Positions 20,521 to 26,909 of a DNA stretch of 26,909 bases are shown piece after piece. The DNA comes from Anaerolineae bacterium (GTDB lineage Bacteria; Chloroflexota; Anaerolineae; Aggregatilineales; Phototrophicaceae), in assembly GCA_025454715.1 (NCBI GenBank), contig JALONY010000015.1, positions 1 through 26,909 on the forward strand, written 5' to 3'. The notes under the pieces were generated by a model. The model was not told the DNA's origin. It saw nothing but the letters and a program-made list of their open reading frames with translations, and searched no databases. The position numbers were made by a program, and so were the translations under genes. How positions within the stretch are numbered: the stretch's first letter is position 1; each line of letters starts with the position of its first letter.

Positions 20521-20573
20521 CCCTCACCCCCCAGCCCACACGACATGTAGGGGCGCAGCGCGCTGCGCCCGCC
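20521..20573. repeat. Interspersed repeat, copy A2, with the same 20-bp palindrome
   Basis: The second copy of the unit at 20360-20413. It differs only by one fewer C in the C-run and a C-to-A change (CACGCC to CACGAC). The palindrome lies at 20551-20570. The remainder of the intergenic stretch (20456-20520 and 20574-20726) contains no gene I can support. A weak promoter-like pair, TTGCGC at 20660 and TATCGT at 20683 with a 17-nt spacer, precedes the FGE-like gene. Confidence 0.8.
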
Positions 20574-20726
20574 GAGGACGGGGCATTTGTGCTGTGCGGA
20601 GTGAAGGGAATGCGCGTGCCGCAACGTGTAAGTGTAGGTTAACCGTCAGCCTAGCGGGCTTGCGCGCCGCCCAGTTCTCATTTATCGTAACCCCACTCTA
20701 TTCGGTGAGCGATGGGTGATGAACCG

Positions 20727-22217
20727 ATGACTCGTATTGATATGAACCGGCGGCGGCGCGGTGGCGGCGCTTGGCAGTGGCTGACGATTGGCCTGATTGT
20801 GGGCTTTGGTTGCGGTGCCATCGTCTTGTTGGCTGGCCTGACGCTGGGGGTGCTGCAATTGACGCCCGACGGCGCTTCGGTGGCGGCCTTGCCCTCGCAG
20901 ACGCCGATGGTCGTGACCGCGACCCCCGACCCCAACGCCGCGCCCGCCGTGGCCGAGCGCACGGTCGTCGTGGTCGTCACGGCCACCCCCGACACCAGCT
21001 TGATTAGCACCTTGCCGCCCGAGCAGGCCATGGTGTTCCCGACCGACACACTCGCGCCGGTCGCCAGCCCGACCCCCACCACCCAAGCGGCCAACCTGCC
21101 CGCCCCGACCGACACCCCCGGGGGCGTCGGCGACTTGGCCGCGCCGGTTGCGGCCTCGGTCGGCGGCATCCCGCCGCAGTTGTTGGCGGTCGCCTCGCAA
21201 TTGGTGCCGGTCGAGGGGGGCACCTTCCAGATGGGCACCAACATCAACGAGGTGGCCGAGGCGGTGCGCCAGTGCCTCGATCAAGGTGGCGCTTGCCAGA
21301 CCTCGTATGCCGACGACTCGCTGCCCGCCCGCAACGTCACGGTCGGCAGCTTCTTGGTCGAGCGCACCGAGGTGACCTACGCGCAGTACATCGCGTTCCT
21401 CAATTTCTTGCGGACGCAGGGGCGTGACCACACCAACGGTTGCGGCACCACCACCGCCCAGCGCTGCGTCGATACGCTGCGCGAAAACACCCTGAGCTAC
21501 ATCAACGTCGATCCGGCCAGCTACGACATCACGCTCGATTTCGTCGCCAACACGCCGGTCGTGTTCGTGACGTGGCACGGTGCCGATGCCTATTGCCGCG
21601 CCATCGGGCGCCGCCTGCCGACCGAGGCCGAGTGGGAGCGCGCCGCCCGCGGCCCGTCCAACTTCTTGTACCCGTGGGGCAACGGCTTCGTGGCCGAGAA
21701 CGCCAACACCATCGGCAACCCGACCCCGGCCAACGCGCCGGTGGCGGTTGACCAGTTCTTGGCCGGTGCCAGCGGCTTCGGCGTGCTGAACATGGCCGGC
21801 AACGTCTCTGAGTGGACGGCGGACTGGTACGGCGCGACCTATTACAGCTTGCCCGGCAACGAGAACAACCCCGCGGGGCCGCTCAGCGGCATCGACCGCG
21901 TGGTGCGCGGCGGCTCGTATGCCGACCGCCCGTTCTTCTCGCGCAGTGTGCACCGCCTGAACCGCGCCCCCGACCAGCGCTTGCCCTATCTGGGCTTCCG
22001 CTGCGCGGCGGATGCCGACTCGGCGGGCGCGGCCACCGCTGCGGGTGGCGCTATCGCCCCGACCGCTCTGCCCGCCAACCCGGGCGCGTCATCGCCGTTG
22101 GATGTGCCCGCGTTCTCGGTCACCGGCACGGTTGACCCGCTGTCGCTGGGGGCGTTGTCCACCTCTGCGCCCGCCGCGGGGCCGACCTTGCCGCCCGCCC
22201 CGACCCCCGTGCCCTGA
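20727..22217 (+). CDS. Membrane-anchored FGE/sulfatase-modifying-factor-like protein, probably not an FGE enzyme
   Basis: A 496-aa protein. A short basic N-terminus (MNRRRRGGG) and one transmembrane helix (about 17-41) suggest a type II orientation with the rest outside. Residues 45-158 are a Thr/Pro/Ala-rich linker with two VVTATPD-type repeats. Residues ~160-427 form an FGE-sulfatase domain (PF03781): VEGGTFQMGTN, FLVERTEVTYAQYIAFL, VTWHGADAYCRAIGRRLPTE, AEWERAARG, LNMAGNVSEWTADWYG, VVRGGSYADR and YLGFRCAAD. The catalytic Cys pair of true formylglycine-generating enzymes is not seen near SRSVHRLNRAPDQRLPYLGFRCA, so binding or another chemistry is more likely. An Ala/Pro-rich tail follows. 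I preferred the ATG at 20727, with GGTGA 7 nt upstream, to 20712, whose GGTGAG is only 2 nt away. A strong terminator follows the stop. Confidence 0.87.
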   Translation: MTRIDMNRRRRGGGAWQWLTIGLIVGFGCGAIVLLAGLTLGVLQLTPDGASVAALPSQTPMVVTATPDPNAAPAVAERTVVVVVTATPDTSLISTLPPEQAMVFPTDTLAPVASPTPTTQAANLPAPTDTPGGVGDLAAPVAASVGGIPPQLLAVASQLVPVEGGTFQMGTNINEVAEAVRQCLDQGGACQTSYADDSLPARNVTVGSFLVERTEVTYAQYIAFLNFLRTQGRDHTNGCGTTTAQRCVDTLRENTLSYINVDPASYDITLDFVANTPVVFVTWHGADAYCRAIGRRLPTEAEWERAARGPSNFLYPWGNGFVAENANTIGNPTPANAPVAVDQFLAGASGFGVLNMAGNVSEWTADWYGATYYSLPGNENNPAGPLSGIDRVVRGGSYADRPFFSRSVHRLNRAPDQRLPYLGFRCAADADSAGAATAAGGAIAPTALPANPGASSPLDVPAFSVTGTVDPLSLGALSTSAPAAGPTLPPAPTPVP

Positions 22218-22235
22218 GCACGCACCGCACGACAA

Positions 22236-22271
22236 AAAACGCCGCCCTCGACAGTCTGAGGGCGGCGTTTT
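22236..22271. terminator. Strong bidirectional intrinsic terminator
   Basis: AAAACGCCGCCCTC (22236-22249) pairs with GAGGGCGGCGTTTT (22258-22271) around an 8-nt loop. T-runs lie on the right (TTTTGGTTT) and A-runs on the left, so it reads as a Rho-independent terminator on both strands. It serves the FGE-like gene (ending 22217) and the convergent rho gene (ending 22295). Confidence 0.92.
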
Positions 22272-22294
22272 GGTTTAGGGGGTGGGTGCGCCCG

Positions 22295-23566
22295 TTAGCG
22301 CTGGCGCATCATGCGGGCAAGCGCGGTGCCCGGGGTGTTGGTGCCCGGCAACGTGTTCAAGAATTCCTCGTTGCTGTCGTATTGGCGCAGGTTGTTGATG
22401 AGCTGTTCGGTCGCCCCGACCGAGCCGACCGTGTCGTCCTCGGCGAGGTGTGACCACATGCGGCGCAACATGTAGACGCGCTGCACGATGTCGGGGCCCA
22501 ACAGCAGTTCCTCGCGGCGGGTCGAGGAGCGCTCGACATCGAAGGCGGGGAAGATGCGGCGCTCTTGCAAGCGGCGGTTGAGGTGTAGCTCCATGTTGCC
22601 GGTGCCTTTGAACTCCTCGTAAATCAAGTCGTCCATCTTGCTGCCGGTATCGACGAGGCAGGTGGCCACGATGGTCAGGCTGCCGCCTTCTTCCAAATTG
22701 CGCGCCGCGCCGAAAAAGCGCTTGGGCGGCTGAATCGCCATCGGGTCGAGGCCGCCCGACAAGGCGCGGGCGAGGCGGGTAATCGAATCGACCAGCAGCA
22801 CCACATCGCGGCGCATCTCGACGAGGCGCTTGGCGCGCTCCAGCGCCATCTCGGCCACTTGCACGTGGTGGTGCACGGGGTCGTCAAAGGTGCTGGCGAC
22901 CACCTCGGCATCGACCGACCTGTCCATGTCGGTCACTTCCTCGGGGCGCTCGCCAATCAGCACCATCATCAGGTGGACTTCGGGGTAATTCTCGCTGATG
23001 GCGTTGGCGATTTCCTTGAGGATGGTGGTCTTACCGGCCTTGGGCGGGCTGACGATCATGCCACGCTGCCCCATGCCCACCGGCGCAATCAGGTTGAGGA
23101 TGCGGGTGGAAAGCACGCGCCCGTTGGTCTCGAGGTCGAAGCGACGGGTCGGGAAAATCGGCGTCAAGTCCTCGAAGTTGGGGCGCTCGCGGGCGACATC
23201 GGGGTGTACGCCGTTGACCGCATCGACCCGCAACAGGCCGTGATATTTCTCGTTGTCCTTGGGCTGGCGCACCTGCCCGATGACCATATCGCCGGTGCGC
23301 AGGGCAAAGCGCTTGATTTGCGCTTGGGCGACGTAAATGTCGTTGGGGCCGGGCAAATATTTGTCGGCGCGCAAGAAGCCCACGCCGTCGTGCATGATTT
23401 CCAGCACGCCCCCGCGCAGTTTCAGGCCGCGCTTCTCGGCGTCGGCGCGCATGATTTCGAGGATGATGTCTTGCTTCTTCAGGCGGCTGAAGCGCACGAT
23501 GCCCAGTTCACGGGCGATGTGGCGCAATTCGTCGAGCGTGCGTTGTTCCAATTGTGCAATGTCCAT
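22295..23566 (-). CDS. rho: Transcription termination factor Rho
   Basis: A 423-aa hexameric RNA-dependent ATPase/helicase that terminates transcription. Residues 1-45 form the Rho N-terminal helical domain ([18 protein letters not shown]). Residues ~50-125 form the cold-shock-like primary RNA-binding fold ([39 protein letters not shown]). The ATPase core has Walker [10 protein letters not shown] (Lys179), [10 protein letters not shown], Walker [11 protein letters not shown] (Asp260), the Q-loop region [11 protein letters not shown] and the R-loop [20 protein letters not shown]. The STRREELL arginine region ends the core. Length and motifs are those of a compact Rho without the long insertions found in some lineages. 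The ATG at 23564-23566 starts the conserved [15 protein letters not shown], but the ribosome-binding site is weak. A consensus-like promoter lies about 250 nt upstream, leaving a long leader. An intrinsic terminator ends the gene. Confidence 0.97.
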   Translation of the reverse strand: MDIAQLEQRTLDELRHIARELGIVRFSRLKKQDIILEIMRADAEKRGLKLRGGVLEIMHDGVGFLRADKYLPGPNDIYVAQAQIKRFALRTGDMVIGQVRQPKDNEKYHGLLRVDAVNGVHPDVARERPNFEDLTPIFPTRRFDLETNGRVLSTRILNLIAPVGMGQRGMIVSPPKAGKTTILKEIANAISENYPEVHLMMVLIGERPEEVTDMDRSVDAEVVASTFDDPVHHHVQVAEMALERAKRLVEMRRDVVLLVDSITRLARALSGGLDPMAIQPPKRFFGAARNLEEGGSLTIVATCLVDTGSKMDDLIYEEFKGTGNMELHLNRRLQERRIFPAFDVERSSTRREELLLGPDIVQRVYMLRRMWSHLAEDDTVGSVGATEQLINNLRQYDSNEEFLNTLPGTNTPGTALARMMRQR

Positions 23567-23811
23567 AGGCAGGGACTCTGTCTTGAGGCGATAAAAGAGG
23601 CGGATGGTGCGCGGTGAGGCGGTGCTGCCGATGGTGCAGCATCGACGGGGGCGCGGATAGAGCGGGTCGGTTTGGGGGTATCGGTCAGGTCGGGCGGCGT
23701 GTGCCGTTCATCAGGGAGAGGTGGGGGGTTCCGCCGGTTGAGATGGGGGGAAATACCATCGGCGGGGGCGCTGCCGGACAGGGCACGACAGCATGAAGGG
23801 AAACACGAATT
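23567..23811 (-). promoter_or_regulatory. Long C-rich, G-poor leader of rho (candidate rut/attenuation region)
   Basis: About 245 nt lie between the predicted rho transcription start (near 23811) and its ATG. Read as RNA, positions 23790-23641 contain 72 C and 31 G by my hand count, a C-over-G bias that Rho-utilisation sites favour. Closer to the start codon, TGCTGC (23623-23628) and GCAGCA (23636-23641) can form a short hairpin, and GATGGTGC occurs twice. No supportable gene lies in this stretch. Known rho genes in other bacteria are autoregulated by Rho-dependent attenuation in a leader; that this one works alike is inference. Confidence 0.55.
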
Positions 23812-23817
23812 ACGGGG

Positions 23818-23846
23818 ACTATATCAGAGAATGTGCAGGCTGTCAA
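23818..23846 (-). promoter_or_regulatory. Near-consensus sigma-70 promoter of rho
   Basis: On the minus strand, TTGACA (23846-23841) is followed after exactly 17 nt by TATAGT (23823-23818). The three bases before the -10 are TGA, giving an extended -10 as well. It is the best housekeeping promoter in the window and points at rho. Confidence 0.8.
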
Positions 23847-23863
23847 ACAGGCTGGCGCACCAC

Positions 23864-23931
23864 CCTCACCCGCTGCATCGCTCTGCACTGCATCCCCTCT
23901 CCAAACGTGGAGAGGGGATTGCGCGGTGAGG
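23864..23931. repeat. Long imperfect inverted repeat between bioY and rho
   Basis: Outer arms CCTCACC (23864-23870) and GGTGAGG (23925-23931) enclose a perfect inner hairpin: ATCCCCTCTCC (23892-23902) pairs with GGAGAGGGGAT (23909-23919) around AAACGT. The outer arm resembles the start of the repeats at 20360-20573, so this is probably a member of a dispersed repeat class. It can also act as a transcript end for bioY and separates it from the rho promoter just beyond. Confidence 0.65.
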
Positions 23932-23953
23932 TTGCGCCGCCAAGCGGCAACCT
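23929..23953 (-). terminator. Hairpin directly after the bioY stop codon
   Basis: On the minus strand, AGGTTG plus CCGC pairs with GCGG plus CAACCT, with a two-base bulge and a TTG loop. It begins inside the stop codon of bioY. No U-tract follows. It may act together with the adjacent inverted repeat at 23864-23931. Confidence 0.45.
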
Positions 23954-24504
23954 TAACGGCGTAATAGGGCGCGTGCGCCCTCGGTCAGGCCAGCGGCAAT
24001 CAAGGCCTTCACCACGTCGAGGCCGACGAACGGCGCGACCACCAAGCTGAACGCCTCGGCCAGCGTGCGTTGGGTGCTCAGGGCGAACCAGCCCGCGCCG
24101 CACAGGTAAATGACGGCTACACCGGCGAGGCCAGCCAGCCAGCGCACGACCAAGCGCGTGCCGCCGCGCTCGGCCAGCAGGCCAGCGACCGCCGCCCCGG
24201 GCACGAACCCGACCAAGAAACCGGCGGTCGGGCCAGCGAAGGCCGCCGCGCCCAACATGCGCGCATCGATCGGCGCACCGGCGGCAATCAGGCCGAGATA
24301 CGTGATTTGCGACAGCGCGCCGTCACGCCAGCCCAGCGTCAGGCCACTGAGCAACACCACCAACACCTGCAAGGTGAACGGGGCGGGGCCGCCGATTTCG
24401 ATCGAGATGCGCGCCGATACGGCGGTCAGGACGGTGAACAATGCGACGGCCAGCAGGCGCATCGACAAAGGCATGGTACGGGTTTGGGGCAGGGTGCGAA
24501 GCAT
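23953..24504 (-). CDS. bioY: BioY family biotin transporter S component
   Basis: A 183-aa integral membrane protein, the biotin-binding subunit of an energy-coupling-factor (ECF) transporter. The BioY pattern is clear: ISIEIGGPAPFTLQVLVVLL (PxPFTLQ motif), SGLTLGWRDGALSQITYLGL, FAGPTAGFLVGFVPGAAVAG, and VVAPFVGLDVVKALIAAGL near the C-terminus. Together these give about six membrane helices, which is the family norm. The start at ATG 24502-24504 is supported by AAAGGA 6 nt upstream; an in-frame start at 24549 lacks such a site. No ECF ATPase or T-component gene is near, so it probably uses shared modules or works alone, as reported for some BioY proteins. An inverted repeat 30 nt upstream (24534-24560) may be its operator. 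Confidence 0.93.
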   Translation of the reverse strand: MLRTLPQTRTMPLSMRLLAVALFTVLTAVSARISIEIGGPAPFTLQVLVVLLSGLTLGWRDGALSQITYLGLIAAGAPIDARMLGAAAFAGPTAGFLVGFVPGAAVAGLLAERGGTRLVVRWLAGLAGVAVIYLCGAGWFALSTQRTLAEAFSLVVAPFVGLDVVKALIAAGLTEGARALLRR

Positions 24505-24533
24505 GAAAGTCCTTTCGGGGGGTGTATTCAGAC

Positions 24534-24560
24534 GGTGTGAACTCACCATCTGTTAACACC
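24534..24560. promoter_or_regulatory. Inverted repeat upstream of bioY, candidate operator
   Basis: GGTGTGAAC (24534-24542) and GTTAACACC (24552-24560) are inverted with 8 of 9 bases paired and a 9-nt spacer. The repeat fills most of the 67-bp gap between bioY and the upstream hypothetical gene. The half-sites recall biotin-operator sequences, but the arms are in the opposite order to the usual BirA operator, so the regulator is not assigned. Confidence 0.45.
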
Positions 24561-24571
24561 GCCACGTGCCA

Positions 24572-24865
24572 CTAGGTACGGTTGTCGGGGGTCGGCTCGA
24601 CCACCACGTCAATCAGCTCGTACTCGCCCTTGATGTCCCCGTTTTTCTTGGCTTGCATCCCGAACGCCTCGACGAGGGTGGCGCGGATGCCGAAGCTGGG
24701 CAACTCGAAGCGGGTCAACCACTGGCCAATCCGCTGGTTATTGCGATAGAACACGAGGCGACCTTTGGGATCCATCGCACGCAGTTTGCGCTTGGCGGGG
24801 CCAAACGGCATGTTTTTCAGCTCTTGGATGAGCGCTTCACGCTCCGATTGGTTGAGGAAAGGCAT
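24572..24865 (-). CDS. Hypothetical 97-aa protein
   Basis: A small soluble protein, rich in charged residues, that I do not recognise. It begins MPFLNQSEREALIQELKNMP, then FGPAKRKLRAMDPKGRLVFY. The middle part (RNNQRIGQWLTRFELPSFGI) contains alternating hydrophobic residues, and the tail ends ELIDVVVEPTPDN. An amphipathic N-terminal helix followed by beta strands is likely. The ATG at 24863-24865 has a strong AAAGGAG ribosome-binding site about 9 nt upstream, which identifies the real start inside a much longer open frame continuing upstream by chance in GC-rich DNA. It lies 67 bp upstream of bioY on the same strand and is divergent from the GH5 gene. A TACAAT -10-like hexamer (24925-24920, minus strand) with a weak CTGACC -35 could drive it. 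Confidence 0.75.
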   Translation of the reverse strand: MPFLNQSEREALIQELKNMPFGPAKRKLRAMDPKGRLVFYRNNQRIGQWLTRFELPSFGIRATLVEAFGMQAKKNGDIKGEYELIDVVVEPTPDNRT

Positions 24866-24910
24866 AGGGACGGCTCCTTTGGCGGCGTACACAAAAATCC
24901 CACTGACGAC

Positions 24911-24949
24911 TCGGGCTGTATTGTAGCGTATCGTAGCCCGATTGGTCAG
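24911..24949. promoter_or_regulatory. Divergent promoter region with an inverted repeat
   Basis: TCGGGCT (24911-24917) and AGCCCGA (24935-24941) form a perfect 7-bp inverted repeat with a 17-nt spacer. The spacer includes a TACAAT -10-like hexamer for the minus-strand 97-aa gene (24925-24920; weak CTGACC -35 at 24949-24944). It is a candidate operator for one or both divergent genes. Confidence 0.35.
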
Positions 24950-25009
24950 GGGGTGTGCAGATGCGGTATGGTATGGGGCAGTGCACGATGTAAAGAAGGA
25001 TATTCTCCG

Positions 25010-26909
25010 ATGCCGACCCTTCATCTCGACGGACAATGGTTCAAAGACCCGCAGGGGCGCACGCTGGGGTTGCGCGGTGTCAACCTCGGTGGCGGTAGCA
25101 AAGTCCCCACCACGCCCAACGGTGCCACCCACCTGCGCGAGGGGTTTTTCGAGCATCGCGCCGTGTCGTTCGTCGGGCGCCCGTTCCCGTTGGAGCAGGC
25201 CGACCAGCATTTGCGCCGCCTGAAGCGCTGGGGGTTGAGCTTCTTGCGCTGGGTGGTGACGTGGGAGGCGGTCGAGCACGCGGGCGCGGGCATCTACGAC
25301 GAGGCGTACCTCGACTACCTGCGGGCGGTGCTGCAAAAGGCCGCGCTGCACGAGTTCACCGTGTTCATCGACCCACACCAAGACGTGTGGGGTCGCTTGT
25401 GCGGTGGGGACGGCGCGCCGGGCTGGACGTTGGAGGCGGTCGGGTTCGACCCGCACGGGTTCAAGGCGACGCAGGCGGCCATCACCCATCAGGAGTATGA
25501 CGGGGCGTTCCCGCGCATGGTGTGGCCGACCAATTACCACCGCTTGGCCGCCTCGACCATGTTCACGCTGTTCTTCGGCGGCGACGATTTCGCGCCCGCC
25601 ACGCGCATCGACGGTGAGAGCGCGCAGGCTTACCTGCAAAACCACTACCTCGGCGCATTGCGCCAAATCGTCGAGCGGGTGCAGGACATCCCGGCGGTGG
25701 TCGGCTATGGCACGCTCAACGAGCCGTCGCATGGTTACATCGGCACGGTAGACCTGTCCAAGCTGCAAGCCGGTTTTAAGATGCACACGATGCCGACCGG
25801 CTTTCAATCGATGCTGTTGGGCGAGGGCTACGCCCAAGAGGTCGAGGCGTGGACGGTTCGCCCGTGGGGCATTTTCCGCACCGGCAGCACGCGGGTTGAC
25901 CCCGCTGGGCGGCGGGCATGGCAGGACGGGCGCGGGTGCGTCTGGCGCGAGAACGGCGTGTGGGACGTGACCCGTGACGGTCAGCCCCATCTGCTGCGCC
26001 CCGGGCATTTCGCCCAGCGTGACGGTCAGCCGGTCGATTTCGAGGGGGCGTATTTGCGCCCGTTCGCGCTCAAGGTCAAGCAGGCGGTGCGCGCCATCGA
26101 CCCCGATGCGCTGATTTTCTTCGAGCAAGACGCCTTTGCCCAGCACACCCCCGATTGGAGCGCCGAGCAAGCCGAGGGGGTGGTCTACGCGCCGCATTGG
26201 TACGACGGCGCGACCCTGTTCACCGGCACGTTTCGCCCGTGGCTGGGCGCGGACAATCGCACGCTCAGGCCGGTGATTGGGCGCGGGGCGGTACAGCGCT
26301 CGTTCATCAGCCAATTGGCCGACAAGCTGCACGAGGCGCAGGGTATCGGCGGCGGCGTCCCGACCGTCATCGGCGAGACCGGCATCCCGTTCAACCTCAA
26401 CGGCGGCACGGCCTTCTTGACCGGCGATTATCGCGTGCAGGCCGACGCGCTGGATATGACGATGCAGGCCATCGAGGCCAACCTGCTCAACGTTACGCTG
26501 TGGAACTACGCCCCCGATAACACCCACGCACACGGCGACGGCTGGAACGGCGAGGATTTATCGGTGTTTTGTAGCGATGAGCAGACCGTGCCGGACGACC
26601 TCGACAGCGGCGGGCGGGCGCTCGATGCGCTAGTGCGCCCGTATGCGCGGGCGACGGCGGGCACGCCCGTGCTCCAGCGCTTCGCGTATCGGACGGGGGC
26701 TTATCACTACCGCTTTATGCACGACCCCGCCCTGACCGACCAACCGACCGAGTTTTACGTCCCGCTCCAGCACTATCGTGACGGGGTGCGGGTCGAGGTC
26801 AGCGATGGGGCGTATGACCTCGATTTGCCCAACCAGCGCTTGATTTACCGGCACGACCCCGCCCATCTCACCCATAGCGTGCGGCTGTGGCCTGCGGTGC
26901 CGCGCCCGC
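25010..26909 (+). CDS. Glycoside hydrolase family 5, endoglycoceramidase-related (GH5_12-like) glucosidase, 3' end missing
   Basis: An open frame of at least 633 codons with no stop before the window edge. The N-terminus has no signal peptide, so the enzyme is probably cytoplasmic. It reads GLRGVNLGGGSKVPTTP, VGRPFPLEQADQHLRRLKRW, FLRWVVTWEAVEHAGAGIYD, FIDPHQDVWGRLCGGDGAPG and WPTNYHRLAASTMFTLFFGG. All match the (beta/alpha)8 GH5 branch containing endoglycoceramidases and the related EGCrP/steryl-glucosidase enzymes. The expected acid/base is Glu238 in GTLNEPSHGY and the nucleophile Glu456 in TVIGETGIPF. The final visible ~100 residues (FAYRTGAYHYRFMHDP and on) fit the start of the C-terminal beta-sandwich. 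Likely substrates are beta-glucosyl lipids such as glucosylceramide or steryl glucosides; this is family-based. The start at ATG 25010 has AAGGA about 10 nt upstream. Confidence 0.88.
   Translation, partial: MPTLHLDGQWFKDPQGRTLGLRGVNLGGGSKVPTTPNGATHLREGFFEHRAVSFVGRPFPLEQADQHLRRLKRWGLSFLRWVVTWEAVEHAGAGIYDEAYLDYLRAVLQKAALHEFTVFIDPHQDVWGRLCGGDGAPGWTLEAVGFDPHGFKATQAAITHQEYDGAFPRMVWPTNYHRLAASTMFTLFFGGDDFAPATRIDGESAQAYLQNHYLGALRQIVERVQDIPAVVGYGTLNEPSHGYIGTVDLSKLQAGFKMHTMPTGFQSMLLGEGYAQEVEAWTVRPWGIFRTGSTRVDPAGRRAWQDGRGCVWRENGVWDVTRDGQPHLLRPGHFAQRDGQPVDFEGAYLRPFALKVKQAVRAIDPDALIFFEQDAFAQHTPDWSAEQAEGVVYAPHWYDGATLFTGTFRPWLGADNRTLRPVIGRGAVQRSFISQLADKLHEAQGIGGGVPTVIGETGIPFNLNGGTAFLTGDYRVQADALDMTMQAIEANLLNVTLWNYAPDNTHAHGDGWNGEDLSVFCSDEQTVPDDLDSGGRALDALVRPYARATAGTPVLQRFAYRTGAYHYRFMHDPALTDQPTEFYVPLQHYRDGVRVEVSDGAYDLDLPNQRLIYRHDPAHLTHSVRLWPAVPRP

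Noticed and set aside
20360..20573. CRISPR-like repeat array
   Set aside because: Only two good copies, with irregular spacing of about 108 bp and a third degenerate fragment. The units are palindromic interspersed repeats without spacers or cas genes.
23685..23888. 67-codon open frame and a shorter ~27-codon frame in the rho leader (minus strand)
   Set aside because: The longer one starts upstream of the predicted promoter, neither has a ribosome-binding site, and composition follows the C-rich leader. A leader peptide cannot be excluded but is unsupported.
24534..24560. Classical BirA operator at bioY
   Set aside because: The half-sites are in the opposite order and the spacer is 9 nt instead of 14-16, so only a generic inverted-repeat operator candidate was kept.
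24866..26533. Long minus-strand open frame antisense to the GH5 gene, continuous with the 97-aa gene
   Set aside because: GC-rich DNA gives long antisense frames by chance. The opposite strand encodes a motif-complete GH5 enzyme, and the 97-aa gene has its own ribosome-binding site at 24863-24865.

Overview
The window is GC-rich bacterial chromosome. The gene content and style suggest a Chloroflexota lineage, probably Anaerolineae-like. The pointers are giant soluble Ser/Thr kinase-STAND ATPase-TPR fusions, secreted proteins with T/P-rich VVVTATP linkers, a cyclic-nucleotide-fold/bacterial-PH fusion and interspersed CCCTCACCCC-type repeats. The lineage is inferred from style, not from a marker gene.

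Layout. (1) 1-191, minus: the 5' end of a winged-helix (HTH_42/AlkZ-like) gene, cut by the window edge. (2) 362-12307: three paralogous kinase-ATPase-TPR proteins of about 1,210-1,245 aa. The first two form an operon with a 7-nt gap. The third is separated from them by a convergent gene for a small secreted Cys-rich protein. (3) 12383-13205, minus: a UbiA-family prenyltransferase split over two frames at its second Asp-rich motif, so it is either a pseudogene or an assembly error. (4) 13297-14792: a PduO-type cobalamin adenosyltransferase, then a LysR regulator. (5) 14977-18428: a PAS/GAF histidine kinase overlapping a membrane-anchored TolB-like beta-propeller gene, followed by a small BLES03/DUF1917-like gene. 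(6) 18484-20349: a cNMP-fold protein with two bacterial PH domains. (7) 20350-20726: repeat-rich intergenic DNA. (8) 20727-22217: a membrane-anchored FGE/sulfatase-modifying-factor-like protein. (9) 22295-24865, minus: transcription terminator rho with a long C-rich leader behind a near-consensus promoter, then bioY, then a 97-aa conserved-looking hypothetical gene. (10) 25010 to the window end, plus: a GH5 enzyme resembling endoglycoceramidase-related (EGCrP/GH5_12) glucosidases, without its 3' end.

Two themes stand out. One is signalling: the kinase-STAND cluster, an orphan histidine kinase and the cNMP/PH protein, none with an adjacent response regulator or other obvious output. The other is RNA-level control: strong hairpins separate convergent genes, and rho has an arrangement suggesting autogenous attenuation. 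I saw no tRNA, rRNA, CRISPR array, transposase or phage gene.
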